From NCBI RefSeq assembly GCF_028389875.1, contig NC_084676.1, positions 7,750,001-7,814,000 on the forward strand: a stretch of 64,000 bases of DNA, in the 5' to 3' direction. Under the pieces are notes generated by a model. That model did not search any database, was not told where the DNA came from, and worked only from the letters and a program-made list of their open reading frames with translations. This DNA comes from Rhea pennata. Taxonomy: Eukaryota; Chordata; Aves; Rheiformes; Rheidae. Positions 1-14,525 of the stretch are shown in pieces (position 1 is the first letter of the stretch; every line of letters starts with the position of its first letter). The position numbers and the translations under genes are program-made.

Positions 1-1128
1 CTTCTTTGGGAGACCATACCCAGTAAAATAACCAACAGGGTACTACTTTTGATAATCAGCCCATTTTATTATCATTATGGCTAGATAATGATAATTGCAC
101 AATGGAAGCTAAATCATGACCTGAATGCTATCCAGTTGAGCACCCAGTCAGCCTCTTAAAACTTACTTGATCTGCATTTCCAGTTACTTTCTTTCAATTA
201 GTTCTAACTTCCTCCTCATTTTCCACCTAGAAAATGCCCCTCTCACATCCACTCTTTTCCCTTTTGTGCCTGTAGGCACAGCACTAAGCAAGCCGTCCCA
301 TTCCAATAACTGGTAGGACTTGACAAGCAGACAGTCCTCCCAGCTCCTTGCTCTCCTAAACCTTTTCTGAAACAGGAGAGCAATCCTAACGTGCCTCTTT
401 TATTTGTAACTTACTGGTACAACTGTTTTCTCTTCTCTGCCAGCTAAACTGTACTGGCAGCCATACCGCCAAGATGAGACCCACTGCTGTCCAGCCATCT
501 GCTAGGGGAAGTGAAGGATGAGTAGAATCAAAGCTGATCACTTGGACTAATTCCAAAATATTCATGCTTTAGAAAGAACAGTCTAAATTCTTGATTTGAT
601 GGTTCCACTATTACTGCAACAGAAGGAGGGAAAAAAAAAAAAAAAAAAAGCTGCAGAACCTGCCTACTCGAGGCCACTATTTGATGTCCAAATACTCTAT
701 GCATATATGTATTCCTTCACTCAGTAATACACAGGTCACTGATACTTACAAGTATTTGTAAATGATGCTGTAACAGATAGATTCTACCAACTTCACTCAA
801 ACAGAAATGTCCCAGTTAAATGAATGGACTACATACAAGATAAGGTTCTACTCAGACTAAGCATGGACTAATTGAGCACTTAAACTATGTGCATCTCCCC
901 TTTCTTAGTCTTCATTACCTAATGATTCTGATTGTTTTATTTTCTCAACTCTTATTATACTCCTTGTCAATCTGGGATAAGGTACATGCTCAAAATTGTG
1001 AGTTTTTGCTTTTTGACTGACCTCAAGTGTAAAGCATCAGAAAGAGTGCCCCAGAAAGGTCTTGTCATTGCTGAACATGTAATCTCTATAATCTATAGTA
1101 ACTAGTAATGAATGATCTAAAATTGCAG

Positions 1129-1230
1129 AGTGCTTTTCCTCTAAAGGTCTCAAACCGCTTTCCAAACAGTAATTAAACAAACTTCACAACAGTACTGTGT
1201 AAACAGCAAATAAGAGACCAGGAGGGACTT
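1129..1230. mobile_element. possible MIR-like SINE remnant
   Basis: Order of motifs resembles a MIR 3' half: GAGTGCTTTTCC, CTTTCCAAACAGTAATTAAA, then TTCACAACAGTACTGTG. It is highly decayed, and the identification rests on remembered consensus order only. Confidence 0.3.
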
Positions 1231-4200
1231 TGCTACCTGCCATTGAAATTAAACTCTCTCTGAGAGGATCATAAGAGCTGGTTAAACCTTTACAAAAGCA
1301 CTGATGACAGATGAGGGGAGGAAACACAAGAGATGAAACTGCTGCAGGAGCTTACTGAAATGCAATTGGTCACATTCAACTTCGGTATAGAGTAGACTAC
1401 AAACTAGGCCGGGGGATTTTAATGGTCAGTATCAACTTGGTGTTTCTTAAATATCCAAAATTCCTAGCATCATACCGGCTGACGTGTTTTAAATCTCAGA
1501 GGAAAAGAATACACTAAATCAGTCAAGCCACCTTCTAAAACACTTTATTTTTCCTTGGATGCTCTCAGTCAAATATGAGGAAACAGGATGGACTAGCATA
1601 GGGGCATTGTGCCAGGAGACCTGTATTCTACTCCTCACTGCTGCTGCACAATCTCTAATAAGCCACTTCCTTCATGAGTTTCTACAATGCTTAGCACAAG
1701 GAATACTTAGACCTCCTTCTAAGTCATACTGTGAGTATGAAAGTCTGACTCATTTTTCTTTAAGACAGATATTGAAGCACAAAATGGTCTGGCTTTCTTC
1801 CTTCTTATCACTGTCCCCTGAACACCGGCTGTTGTAAGCCTGCTACGCTGCACATCTGCTAACTGGCCTCAAAGTTCAGCAATAAATCTGACCAGCCTTA
1901 GCAAAACAGCCTACAATCAAGTGAGAATTAAGTCCTAGCTATTCCTTTATTTTTCAGATAGCTTGCCCTGCCAGATAAAGTACATTTTAAACATTTTGGT
2001 AGAGTAGTATTGTAGGAAGCCTGGAATGTCGCTCCCTGCTCTACGGCTAATTAAGCCATCCACTTATATTGCCATCAATCTAGGAATCTCCCACTAAAAT
2101 CAAAAGGAAAAAAAAAAGGAGCAAGAGATTGCCCATGGCTTAAAAGCATTTCATTAGTGCATATCTTTGGTCATAAATTACTGTTTACCTGTCAACTGGG
2201 TTCAGAACACCCATAAGGTGTTCTTTGAAGTTAACCTCTTGGATTTAAAGATTTTTTGAACAGCTGTTGAAGGACTGTTTGATCTGAAAATCTGAGTCTT
2301 TTGAAGTTGAGAGCTAATAGAAGATTATTTTTATTCACAGTGATCAAGCAGTTAATGAGATAAAGTGATGGGAAGACAGGCTTAATAGAATACGTGGATG
2401 CATCTCATGTTATCTTTCCTGCTACCTTTTGTAAGGATTAACAGAAAATGCAGGCATAGTCACATGAGTCAGAATGAAGAAGAAAATTAACCCCAAGTCA
2501 GACATAGCTCTTTTACCAAAATCAAAGCCATTTTGGGACTCTATTCCAAACCCCTTCAGCAATGTGTAGTGAATAGGAAATTAAGCTATTAGGGATTTGG
2601 GCTGTGCTGTTTCTGCATGCCAAGATAAGCTGGTCCCTGACACATGGCTGATACTCCAAGAAAGAATATGGCTAAACAAATGAAGATCTGTTATCAGTGA
2701 ACTGTATACATCCTTAATGTTTTTAAAACCCTTCAGGCACAGAGTTTTTATAACATTCCAGATGCTTCAAGGACTGCCTTTTGGAGTCACCACAGATATT
2801 ATTGAAATAAAGTGCTCACTAAAGGTAAAGCTAATGTTAAGTGTAATAATGCTCTGAGATAAAAAAACATCCTGCTACTGTCCAACAAAACCTCAACCAT
2901 GAAGTCCCCTAGTACAAGGTACCAGTGACATAAATCAGAACTATTCTAGCTGCTCTAATTCACAAGGAAAACAGTAGTAATAAACTCAGAGTCAAGCAGA
3001 TCAAGGGATAATTTTAACCTATGGACAATATGTGCAAGAGGCAAAAAATAAGGATGTGTCTTCATTCTTTTATACTAAAACACTTACAGTCCAAGATTAT
3101 AACTTGAATTACTATTAAATCAAAATAAACCCACTTATCTTTTAATCCAGTTATGGATGGCTTGCTTTTCATTAGCATTCATATAAATTTACCACAAGTC
3201 AGAAAAAGAGGTCAAAATATACAGAAAAGTGTTTTTAATCACATGTTTAAACATAGTCATATATGTATATTATTATTATCCATCCTATGTCATTTGTAGT
3301 GCAAAAAAATGTTTCCCTTCAATTCCTCCCACTCTTTTGTGGGAAAATAGTAACATTACTTCAAGCATAAAAATCTAACTTTGGCTACAATTCATATTTA
3401 TTTGGGTCCTTCTTTAGATCAGACATACTGTTCCCCTTGAAATCAATACCTGAAGATGATGAATCAGTTCAAACAGTCGGTGAGCAAACAAAATGTTAAA
3501 AAAACAACCCCATAAAGAAGCTTGCAATCTATCCTGATAGCTTAGTGCACTCTCCTTTAGCCTCCATAAAATCCACAATAAAATGGCAATGGATTTCAGC
3601 CCTGCATCCTCTTAAGCTGCAACGTAACTGCAATAGAAATGGCAAACAGGCAAAGGGGGTGGAAAAGCTGGGAGGGGAGTAAAAGGGGGAAATATTTCCA
3701 TCTATTTCCCTTAGCATATTTTGTTCTAGGTTAGAAATGCCAAGGACACTTCTAACAGAATTATTACATGAATCAAGTAAAGTTGATAAAATGTGAAAAC
3801 CCACAAGAAAAGTGGGGAATAAAAGCACCTCTAACATATTATTTAGAAATCATGTTAGAAAGTGTAGATACAATCACCGTTAAGTGAGAGAAAGAAGCAT
3901 TTTACTGTCCTTCCATTACTGCCCATCAATATCCTAATAACTACTAAGTACATTTGTATGTGCTCTTACAAATCTTTTTGCTAATGAGGTAGTTAATAAT
4001 GCAAAACTTCATTTCAAGAAATGTTTCATACTCTTAAATACTTTTACAAACTTTGTAGTAAGCTTGTTCCTAATGTTTCTGGGGGAGGGGAAAACAAAGT
4101 ATCTGATGGTTGTCTAAACTAGCACCCCATCTCCTAAAGCAGTCAACACCAGATGTTCCAGGAAACACAAGGAAACCTCAAGGTGAACATACCACAACCT

Positions 4201-7200
4201 GCCCATACGGAAAGATGCTTCTTTATCTCCCTAAGTTAACTGCTAGTTTATGCTCATTTTTCTCTAAAGAATATAATTAGCTGTAAGTAAAGAACTGAGG
4301 ATTTTGGACAGTAAATAGACTATCAGATATTTTTCTCACAATTTATTTTAGGGGATTGTTTTCTCCAGATCCTAAGTGGGAGCATAAAACAGTCATTTTG
4401 GTATTCTCTATAATGAAGAGTATGCAAGACTATCTGAGAGGTGATGGGGAAATGGGAATATGGGTAAAAAACTTCTGAAGTGAGCCAGCCAACAATGAGA
4501 GTCAGCTACTTCCGTGGCACTGCAGGGAGCAAAAGCTAGGAAAAAAATTAGAAACAACAGACCATATTTTCAAGTTAAAACAAAAATCAACAGTCTTATT
4601 TAGAAGTATTGCTCAGATTGAAGAGAGATGTTGTCTCAGTTCCAGCCAGCTGTGAGCAAAGCACAGCCACATACTATAAAATGGAGAGTAAATTCTGTTA
4701 GTGTATCTGATCAGAACTTCACCTGAACCATCTTTTCTTTCTGCCTACTTATTTGGGGTCTTCTACTGTAATATATCAACCTGAACCTTAGTTTTAAGAG
4801 AAGGTAGGGAGGAAGAAACAAAAGAAGTATACTAGTCCTACTCCTGATGCGAATTATACAGGGGAATAAAAAACACTAAAGAAATGTGAAAAAGTGGCCT
4901 ATATAGAGACACATGGGAATGAAGAAGGTAGATCTACTATTCAAAGAGGTAACAGGATTCCAGTCTTAACTCTGTGCAGCCTGGAAGGCAACAAAGAACA
5001 AAAGAGGAGAAAAATACACAAATAAAAAGTTGACAGGAGGGACAGAACTTAGCAGTGGCAGATGCCAAGTGTAGACCAACTTTGTCAAATGTAATAGATG
5101 CAGAGTTTGACATTTTAGAAAATACAGCCTGGGTCTAATGCCCACTTCTGTTATGTAATGACTGTCAGATGTTCAGTTAGGTCCACAAGCAGCGTAAACA
5201 AAGATGCCTCAGATGCTCAGGAGGACCTGATGGCCCGTTGTGTGTCAACAGACATCATGCTGACTTATAATCACATCTGAACAATCAGCCAGACAATGGT
5301 TCTGCTTCAGAAAAACCTCACATTCAGTATCACTCGTTGTGAAATGTTAGTATTTTCTAATCCTTAGACAAAAAGGTAAAATGTTAAAAACCTCTCACAT
5401 TCCTACCAAATAAAACTGGTCACAGTACCACTGTGCTGGCAGTAATATCTCACCTGCTCAGCTCTAGACCATGCTGTAGTCATATAAGTTTACTACATAG
5501 ATTCTCCAGTTGTAAAGTTCTCCTATACTCCATGTATATTCTGTCCATATCCTACTGATAGAAAGGGAGGATAGAGCATGCAAATGAGCAGCGAGATGTT
5601 TGGTTAATTTCATATCTCATTACAAAAATCCTCTTTATTTTCAGATAAACCAGAAACTGCAAGATACGTTAAACTCTAATATATAGGATATATAACAGAA
5701 CAGATAACAAATGCATATCCACACCTTCCAAAATAAGGGTTATGAAGCACACATTTTTAATAGGCTAATTAATATCTTTCATAAACAAATGGTCATTTGT
5801 ATATCCACACATGATGACTGAATAAGTAAATTGTGACTCCTGTAAACAGTACCATCCATTTTAAGAACACTGGGACCTGTGTTCTCACCTCTTCACATGT
5901 TCAATACTAGAACGGCTTGAATAATAGCAAAAAATGTATGAAAGTTCTCCATAACTGCAGAAGCCTGAACTGATTCTACAGCTGATGTTAATAACATTTT
6001 GTATGAAAGAAACATAAGTAATGCCCATTTCCAGGAGCCTGAAACCAGCTGATAAATAAAATTTGATGGGATTATTTCTTCACCATACACATATACTCAC
6101 AATGCTTATAATCAGTTTCAAATAGTTACTAAACAACTAGAAAGTTGTTTTGTAGATGTAACCTCTTAATGAACATGAATTCAATGAAATGTATCATGGA
6201 TGTCTGTTCCTGATCCCAGGCAAAAATAAGTATTATCCTTGAGCTCTAGCAAAGTAGAGTATATTCTTGTAAGAAGAGTTTCAGACAGGATGATGTTTCA
6301 ACTCATCATTAATACTCTGAATCATTTTTGTTCATATGAACAAGCTTTAGAGAGTTTCTTTAGTACCTCAGAGTATCTCTATTACTAAAGCCTTAATAAC
6401 TGATAACTAAACAGCATGAGGGATACATCATTTAAAGTGGCATTCTTATTTCTGTACTTCCTGGCTTTCTAGTATCAAAAGAAGATAGGTCACATTGAAT
6501 GAAAGCCTTTGTAGGGGGCATATATATTCTAGGCCTTATTTTCAGCCACTTGGAGATAATAAGAGACTTTTCACCAACTCTGAATCAGTGTCTTCAAAGC
6601 TGAATTACAAGTTTGCTGACACTTGCATAAGTATAGCACAGCAATCGCAATCAGAATTCCACTTCTACAGCTCAGAGCTGAGAAAAAGCCTTTCAGGTTG
6701 TTCTATCACTTGCCTGCCAACACAAGGCTCTGCACACTATAAAAAAATTTGGATTATAGTAATTAAGGAGCCATTTCTGCAGACAGAGCTCAATAATTAC
6801 CTCCAAGGATAAAGTTTGCACTGTAATATGAAAAGAAAATATCCTCATTGGTCTACTGTCTCTGCATGAAAGATCGGAGGAATTTTCCATCCTAAAAGCA
6901 TCCTAATTATGAATCCAATATCCTACAAGCATGTTTTCTACCATCTTTAATGGGGATGAAGTCTTCTTGAGCAAGTGCAAAGCTTTGGAAGGGACATACA
7001 AGATATACCTTATTATGGGCCAGGCTCGCTCTATCGGACACACCTCAAGAAGACAAGAGCAGGACTGTTATGCCTACATGAATCTACCATTTCCCAGAAA
7101 AAAAGGTTTCTGTTCTTGCACTTCGAGTCACCACAGGGACAGGTATCCAAAAGGGCTTAAATTATCAAGACCTTTACAGTAATTGAAGTGCTAGTACGCT

Positions 7201-7616
7201 AGCACGCACCAGATCGTATCATCATTATTTTGTACTAGTAAGTTCAGAGAGTAAAATAAGTAGAGCACTGCTCCACGTAGAACTGGTTGGCCACTTCAGG
7301 TGCTAAATCCTAGACATGCTAATGTAGCACCAGAAAGTATCAAACCCTTAGCCACAATGGGAAAATCTGGATCTCTTGGAGAACTCAGTGACATAACCTG
7401 AACACTCAGCAATTCAGCACTACCTAGATACTCACACTGCTGGAAGCTACTTCGCAGAATCTATCTTAAGTAGATTATTTTAGTAGCTTTTTACATAGTC
7501 ACTCATAAACACTACACTGTGAAGGAATATTTAGTTCTCTTACAGAAGCTAACATTGAGAAATCTAACTGAAACTAGGAAGAGTTATAGAAGCTAACTCC
7601 AAAACAAAGAGCATCC

Positions 7617-7649
7617 GTGCGCACGCGCGCACACACACACACACACACA
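7617..7649. repeat. CG/CA dinucleotide microsatellite
   Basis: Alternating purine-pyrimidine tract: GTGCGCACGCGCGC followed by about ten CA units. It is Z-DNA prone. Confidence 0.9.
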
Positions 7650-10548
7650 AAAGCACTGAATGTTGTATCCCAACATCAGAAGAAAGCACTGAATGCTTAG
7701 CACAATGTGATGCTATTCTATATCCTCCAAGTCAAGAATGGGAACCTGACCATCTTTTTGAGAGGACTTAAGTCAATACATCCTGCATATACTAGCCACA
7801 AAAACTAGTTTTAATTCTGTATAGCAAGCAGGAACTATTTAACAGGATGGAGGAATAATTTTAGCTCAGTGTCTACATGTCAGCATCCAAGACCGCATCT
7901 TAAAGCAACTGTTCTTCTTTCAAATTCCTCCCAGATATGTCACAGAAGATTCACTTTGAAAATCCCTATTTTGAAACAATTCCTTTTTGCTTTCTCCTAG
8001 CATAATCATCACAGGACTTTTAGGAAAACCTAATTCTCAAAGGAAAAGTAAATAATAATAAAAACACTAGCAGTCAGAGGGCAGATATTGTGATGTTACT
8101 GACTACTGACCACTACAAGGGACTGGAAAAAAAATAAAGCTAGTCTATTATATTCCCAGTATGTCACTGAAGCAATTCAATGATTCTGATTTCTTTATTC
8201 AGATTTTTAAGAAATATTTCCCATCCTTTCCAAATGGCTTCATTAAACCATTACATCCATAATTCAAACCATCTTCCTTCAAACTCATAGCAACAACCAG
8301 CAAAAACTGCCCAAACTGATCTGTTTTAACTGCCTGTAAGATCTGGTACTGCACTGAACTTTGTCTACATGAGCTACACTCATGCAAGTTGTCAGTGAGA
8401 AAGGAAGTGGTGGGAAGAAACATTCATGAATATGCATGCAAACTAACACTGAATTTTGATTTGGCTGCATTCACAACCCATTTACGTTCATTTCTGTAGA
8501 TGATCAGATGCTGGAGGTTTATTCATGAAAACGAACTCGGTATTCAGTCACCAGAAGGGAATTCTGAGCAGCATTTTTAATGGCAAGGTCTGCCAGCACT
8601 GGTAAGCTACACAAGTCACCTAATCAGACAAGGAAAACAGGCAGAAGATAGTAATATATGTAAATCTAGTACAAATTACAAACATTCACGGTGAGGTATT
8701 CACAGATGAGCTGATAATCAGTACCAATTCACTGAGGAGTGGGAGTCCAGTGGTCTGGGCTCTGCCCTTTATCTGTCTGTTGGCACTATAAGGTGGGAAT
8801 AATCCACTTCAGTAACAATGAATTCCAGCATTTGGAAAGGGTACAAATAAGATGCAAAGGACAGAAGAGCTAGCTATCAGTAACAGTGGAATTGCACAAT
8901 TGTTTGCTGCCCTTTCACAAATAAAGAAAAAAGAGAAAGTAGCTGATTATTTGTTGTAATAATCTGCATAACCCTGCAAATTGACGACAATCTAGCCAAG
9001 CATTCAAATTAAGTCTTCTGCAATTTCAGGTTTACTGAATATCTACTGTGCAGAGCTAAAGCACAGCCTAACTGCAGTTAACTAAGAGCATCACCTCCAC
9101 TGTTTTCCAACAGAAAGACCCTCTTTGAAAACCAGACAGTTTTCTAAAGCTATATAGCAGATCAGATTACAGTAAGGGAAATGGCAACTTGGCTTAATCA
9201 GAAGCCATGAGGAGAGCTGTATCACACCACTTTCTTCTGAGATTTTCATGTAATCTGAAGAATTACGGTACAGAAGACTTAAGTTAGAGCAGTAAAGAGC
9301 TTCAACAGCAAGACTCTCTCACATTTCGGACTTACAAATTCTTAAATTTGCCCTTTACTTAAAAAAGTCAATGATTTCACCAAGAAAGTTTGATTAGTTT
9401 CTTTTACTTTCTGTAATGAAGTGCCATCCTTTTTACACTTGAAAGGATCTTTGTAATAATGCAACATTGATCTTTTGAATACAGATGAGCTAACCTAGAT
9501 AATAGGATTTAGTACCAGAAAGAGCAGGCTTCTGAACAGAGATATCTAAGACTCCAGTGCCATCAAGAGGATTTGAAAGATAAAACAACTACTCACTGAA
9601 CAAATGTTTGGATTTGACATTTTAACAATAGTCTTCCATTATATTTGTAGGTGATCTTTCAAGGCAAAGAAAAATCCTATGACATAACTGAAAAGATAAT
9701 AATACATGCACACAAGCCAGTGATGATGCAGAATCAGCCATAAAGTGGAAACACAAAGAAAGGAGTAGCCATCAGCAGCTTCCATTGATATGAATTTCAG
9801 AGCTTTTATGCTCTTCAGTAGTCCATACCACACCATGGTGCCTAATTGATGAACCGTAATAATATCTTCTGGAGAAAGAGAACAGTTTGAGGAAAATGTT
9901 AAAAGCATTACCCTAGACAGAAAGGGAAATGGTTGATTTTATATAACATATAAAACTATATTTAAAATGGAGTTTCACAGTAGAAATTGTGCCAGTAACA
10001 GTGCCCAGTGAAAACTTTGCAAGTTTCCTGTTTTCCTTCACAAATAACCATGATTTACTGCTTCCCTAAAGTATTCAAATTCAAATTCATCATGTTGTGC
10101 AAACAGAGCATGGTACTGGTATCAAAACACTTGGACTTTTTCCTCCAACTATACTACAAGCTTGTTGCATTAGATTACCAGCCACAGTAACAAATTTGCA
10201 GCTTTATTCCATCATTACCCTCTTCCTTTCATTTGTTTATTTTTGTAACCATCTTGTGGCCACAGCAGTTTCTTATGTGCTTACAATAGGCTAGTACTGC
10301 TAGGTATGTTTCATAACCTATGATTGCATTTAACTCTGCCCCTTTCAAATGCAGATCCCTTTATCCAGTATACATCAAGGAGACAACCACACAGGGAAAA
10401 AAAAAGTGTTAAAAGCAATTCAAGATGAATTCCCCATCATCCATGACCTGGATGATTTCCCCTCCCCCCCACACACAAACACACCATTTTTTTTCCCAAA
10501 GAACCTGTACCAGCCAATGCTTTGTTTAAATAAAATAAAATCTTTTTC

Positions 10549-10593
10549 ACACACACACACACACCCCCCCCCAAATAATAATAATAATAATAA
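10549..10593. repeat. compound (CA)n-C(n)-(AAT)n microsatellite
   Basis: A CA run, then a run of C, then about six AAT units. The 104-codon frame that crosses it is made of the repeat and is not taken as coding. Confidence 0.9.
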
Positions 10594-11599
10594 AACCCTA
10601 ACATCTCAGCCAAGCCCTTGCCAGCCTGCCAAATCATTGTTAGAACAGAACAATAAGAGCTGAACTCAAACTGTGCCTTAACACAATTTTCAAACACAAC
10701 TCTGTTTCAAGTACAGGCAAAGCCTTTGAGGAAGATAACATAGTCATTTCAACTGACCTTTTTAAAATCTTTTTATTATATAGCCCATTAATAGGCTTAT
10801 TGGGAAAGCATTTTGCACTGGCAGGATTTGTATTACTATGGGTAACTTCAATTGGACTTTCCTATGCACAGCAATCAGACTTTGCTGGTGACAGTACATA
10901 TGCACCGTCATTTTAGCTTCAGCTCTCTAGGCTTTGAGACTATTTAAAACACAGTTATTCTATAGTCAGAAGATCAAGCACTTCTGTTAGACCATGACAG
11001 CAGCAGGGTATCTCCTGACTTTTTTTTGCAAGGGCCTTCAGGCTGCACCTATAGATTGGTAGTTTAAGAAAACAGACAGACTGAGCCATGGTTTTAACTT
11101 GTAAACAGGGCCTTTGAAAGAGCAAAGGTGCGAGTCTGTCTCCAATAAAGTGAACTTGCTTTGCTGTTTGCTTTAGGCATTTTTGTTATAAATCTACAGA
11201 GTAGGAATGGATTTCCTGTCATCTCTGCAAACTTGTCTTTTACCGAACCAAGCAGAATCGCCAGGATTTTATTTCCAATGCAAGCATGCATGTCAGGGTC
11301 AAAACCATGGGATCAAAAGTGTGTTTCAGGATTAGGTGCATTTCTTTTCAATTCTTATGCCGTCTGCAGTGATAAGTGAAAATGAAACGCTAAGACTTCC
11401 ATGGTATAGAGAGGTAGAATGAGAAAACTTGTATGTCTTGTTTCTGGCTTCTCCACTGATCCATTCTATCATGACAAATAATAACTAAACTGTCACTTCC
11501 CAAATGAAACAGAGGAACATCCCATTTAAAGTAATTTAATACATATTAATATAGGGATTTGTATATATATTTGAAGTATAGTGCTTGTGTCTTGTATAG

Positions 11600-11720
11600 T
11601 GTTTTCTACTCTGCATTTCAATGTGTTTTATAAGAAAAAAATTGCAATGATCATAATTTTCTTCTAATCCATTGAGAAAAGGACAATGCAATTTGCCTGA
11701 AGTCACTCAAATCTTCTGAT
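11600..11720. mobile_element. possible MIR-like SINE remnant
   Basis: Contains a decayed series resembling the MIR tail: GTGTTTTATAAG, ATCCATTGAGAAAAGG, then ATTTGCCTGAAGTCACTCAA. Weak evidence. Confidence 0.3.
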
Positions 11721-13494
11721 TTTGGACCATTGCTATTGCTTTTCAGCTAGCCTGCACAAAAGGAATCACTAGACACATTTCTACCACTACTACACCTCAG
11801 AATGATCCTATTATTTTGAACCATTCTAACCTCCCTGTAGAAAAATGCACCCGAAATCTGAATGACAGGCTTGGCAGGTAGCACCAAGCAAGCAATGTGC
11901 ACATTTCACTTCGGTGACATTTCCAACTAAATATCATCTATTCTACAAATGTTATATCAGAGAGGAAATGAGTGCCCTGCTCTTAACATTAGCATGTGTC
12001 CATCAAATTGACAAATGAAGATAAATCAGCTATTTTTCTGCTCCCATCAATATAGGTACATAAAGAATTACTAAACATTATAAATTTTTAACTACCTATC
12101 TACTTCTACCTGCAAACATGAAATTCCCTCACGCTTCAATAAACGAAAAACATACTCAATGAAGTCTAACAAATGTTCCATCTGTTCTAGGGAAGCTGAT
12201 AAAACCGCATTTAAATGGAACAATACTGACCTCCTGTGGTGGAATTAAAGAGAAACAACTCTAGCAGCAAAATGCGACAAAAACTCAATTTCTAAAAGCC
12301 AGACATTCTCATACATATTATCTTAACCATTTACCACCACTGTACAGCAGCCTGAGAGAGTCCTAGTCACAGAAAACGTCCCTCCACCACAGACACACTT
12401 CAGCTGGAGCAAACAACACTGTTCCCAAAGACAGACTAAACAAGTTAGGTGTGTCCAAAGAATTAGACTAGAGGAAAGGCTGTCATTAATAACCTATTCT
12501 GCCTTGCTTCAGTTCAAGTCCATTACTTCTTATCCCTTTAACGGTGCACAAAAATATTTAGACTAAACACAAATACTGTATATCCCTCTCTGTCCCCCAA
12601 ATCCCAACTTTCTAATAGAATGGTTAAGAGCACAGAAATAAATTTAGAGAGGTGGTGGCATTTCCAAAACAGGCAGCTCTCACAAGCCTGCTGGATGAAC
12701 TCATCTAGGCATCACTATGCTTGCTCTTACACTGAGGCTAAGCATTGGAGATTGCTTCCCAAGCCATCATCTACAGCTCTGTAGTTTACACATCCTCAAG
12801 AAATGACAGCTTTAGACAAATTCCACCCTACTGTAGTCCACAGGCTGTTCATCTTACTATCATGTGCTAAATTGCACTACTTAATGCCTCACTAGAAGCC
12901 ATGAGCATCTATTCTGCATTGGCTGTCCCTTTGGTGAGGGAGAGGAATGTTCAAAGGGGTTTGGTCTAGAAAAGCTTTTAGATGGTTGCTAGCTGCACAT
13001 ACCTTACTGAACATAAGACCATGGAAAACAGAGTCTTCCCACCTGAAGCAGAAGGTGGGAATGTTTATGAGCATCGGTTCTATAACCTTCTCCTAGTACA
13101 GAAGAGACTTTTCTCCTTATTTTAAGGATCTATCCTTATTCTGTCAGAGAAGTGTAACTGAACATGTTAACTCTTCATCCACAGTTTTCATGCGTATCTT
13201 CTGGATCACTAAGCATCTTCATAAATGCTCCAGACTGAGATTATGGCCTGCCATGAAGACACAAATGAGGATCTTCAATCTCACTTCAAGTCTTGAGGAA
13301 TCTTATCCTTTTTTCTTAATCATTTAACACATCTAATTTAAATAAAGACATCAGGCAGAACACAAGGCAAGGCACCTTGTGCATGGTATTACAGTAACCA
13401 TTGCCCACATAAAGAGATGGTCAAAGTAGAAACCAGAACAAAGACAAAGATCAGCCCACCTACAGTCTAGTGAATTTTATTTCACCTTCTTTCT

Positions 13495-13740
13495 TGTCAA
13501 ACTGGTCGGCAGGCGGCACGCACGGCCCCAGCGCCGCATCGCACCGGGCGGGCACGACGCCGGCGCAGGGCTGGCCGCGAGGTCAGCAGCCCGCTTCCCC
13601 CCTTCAGAAAGCGCACGTCGCGGCGGCTCCGGGGCAGGCTCAACCTTGTACAGCCCGGGGAGCCGCAGCTGGCGCCTCGCACGCCTCTTGGTGCCTTCCT
13701 CCCGCCTCTCAAACCGCCCCGAAACATTCGCAGCACCAAG
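13495..13740. promoter_or_regulatory. orphan CpG-rich spike 1
   Basis: About 245 bp of CpG-dense DNA in otherwise AT-rich surroundings. At its lower edge the minus strand shows AAAGAAG|GTGAAA, a plausible splice donor near 13490, as if a minus-strand first exon ended there. Open frames on both strands (about 80-110 codons) are of the kind GC-rich DNA gives by chance. No protein family was recognised. It may be a promoter or enhancer of a non-coding transcript. Confidence 0.5.
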
Positions 13741-14279
13741 ACTCAAGAAAATCACCTGCAAGGCTCAGAGAGGCCCTTAGGAGCCCTGAAACACACACAC
13801 TCTAAACCAGCACAGTTGTTCCCTAAGGAATCTATCGAGTCATGCTTTTTAGAGCAAAAATGATATTTAGAGCACTTCAAGGTGCAGGTAAATCTCTACA
13901 GAAATCCCAACAGCCTCAGGAGTCAGTCAAGTCGCACCAGTACAGCGGTTACAGCACACCAGGAACTAGGACTTCACATCTCAGCAGTCAAGACACTTAA
14001 CAGTTTGGAGAAGAGCAGAAATCAGAAGTATTGAAAGATAAGTGGGGGAAAAAAAAATCCACACATCTTCTTTAAACAGGGGGCTTAAACCCTACCTTAT
14101 ATTTCACAGCATTAAACCCGTACTCAAATGCCACTCTGAGCAGGCACAGAAGTTTCCCTTACAACTTTCTCAGGAGAGAGTAACTCACCATTACAGATGA
14201 CACAAGAAACAGCTACAGCAGTTCCGAGCATAATCCAGGAGAAATCCCAACTACTCGCAAGCAAAACGGCTAATAAAAC

Positions 14280-14525
14280 CGAAGGAATGACGAACCTGGG
14301 GCTGCCGCCCTGGGACCGCACCGCGAAGCCACCCAGCGCCCCTCAGCGCCGCTCCTGCAACGCCCGCCCGCGCGCCGGCGCCATTTTGGATTCTAGAAGG
14401 ATCCGCGGCCATTTGCGGCGCGCAGCTCCGCCTCGGGGAGGCTGGCAGCACTGCCGCAGCCGTCGCCGCGCCGCTCGGGGGGAACCCGAACCCGAACCTG
14501 AACCCGAACACCTCACGCCGGTGAG
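14280..14525. promoter_or_regulatory. orphan CpG-rich spike 2 with YY1-like sites
   Basis: A second CpG-dense block. On the minus strand AAAATGGCGCC (about 14380-14390) is a close YY1 match and a second AAATGGCC lies about 25 bp away. On the plus strand the block ends in GCCG|GTGAGTTTTT (14517-14530), a strong donor, suggesting a spliced plus-strand non-coding RNA whose first exon lies here. No protein homology was seen. Confidence 0.5.
14481..14508 (+). repeat. CCCGAA hexamer repeat
   Basis: Four imperfect GAACCC/GAACCT hexamers just before the putative donor at 14521. They would read as Pro-Glu repeats on plus or Phe-Gly repeats on minus, but no supported gene uses either frame. Confidence 0.7.

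Larger units (their letters stand above)
1..13490. other. intergenic DNA with no recognised gene
   Basis: AT-rich sequence with short scattered frames of at most about 105 codons on both strands, none with family features or plausible linked exons. It contains the MIR-like remnants and microsatellites listed separately. It lies downstream of the MAT2B 3' end, a gene-poor position in other vertebrates. Confidence 0.6.

Noticed and set aside
8741-8830. Possible MIR-like sense fragment
   Set aside because: Only loose similarity around GGGCTCTGCCC and GGTGGGAATAAT; not enough to call.
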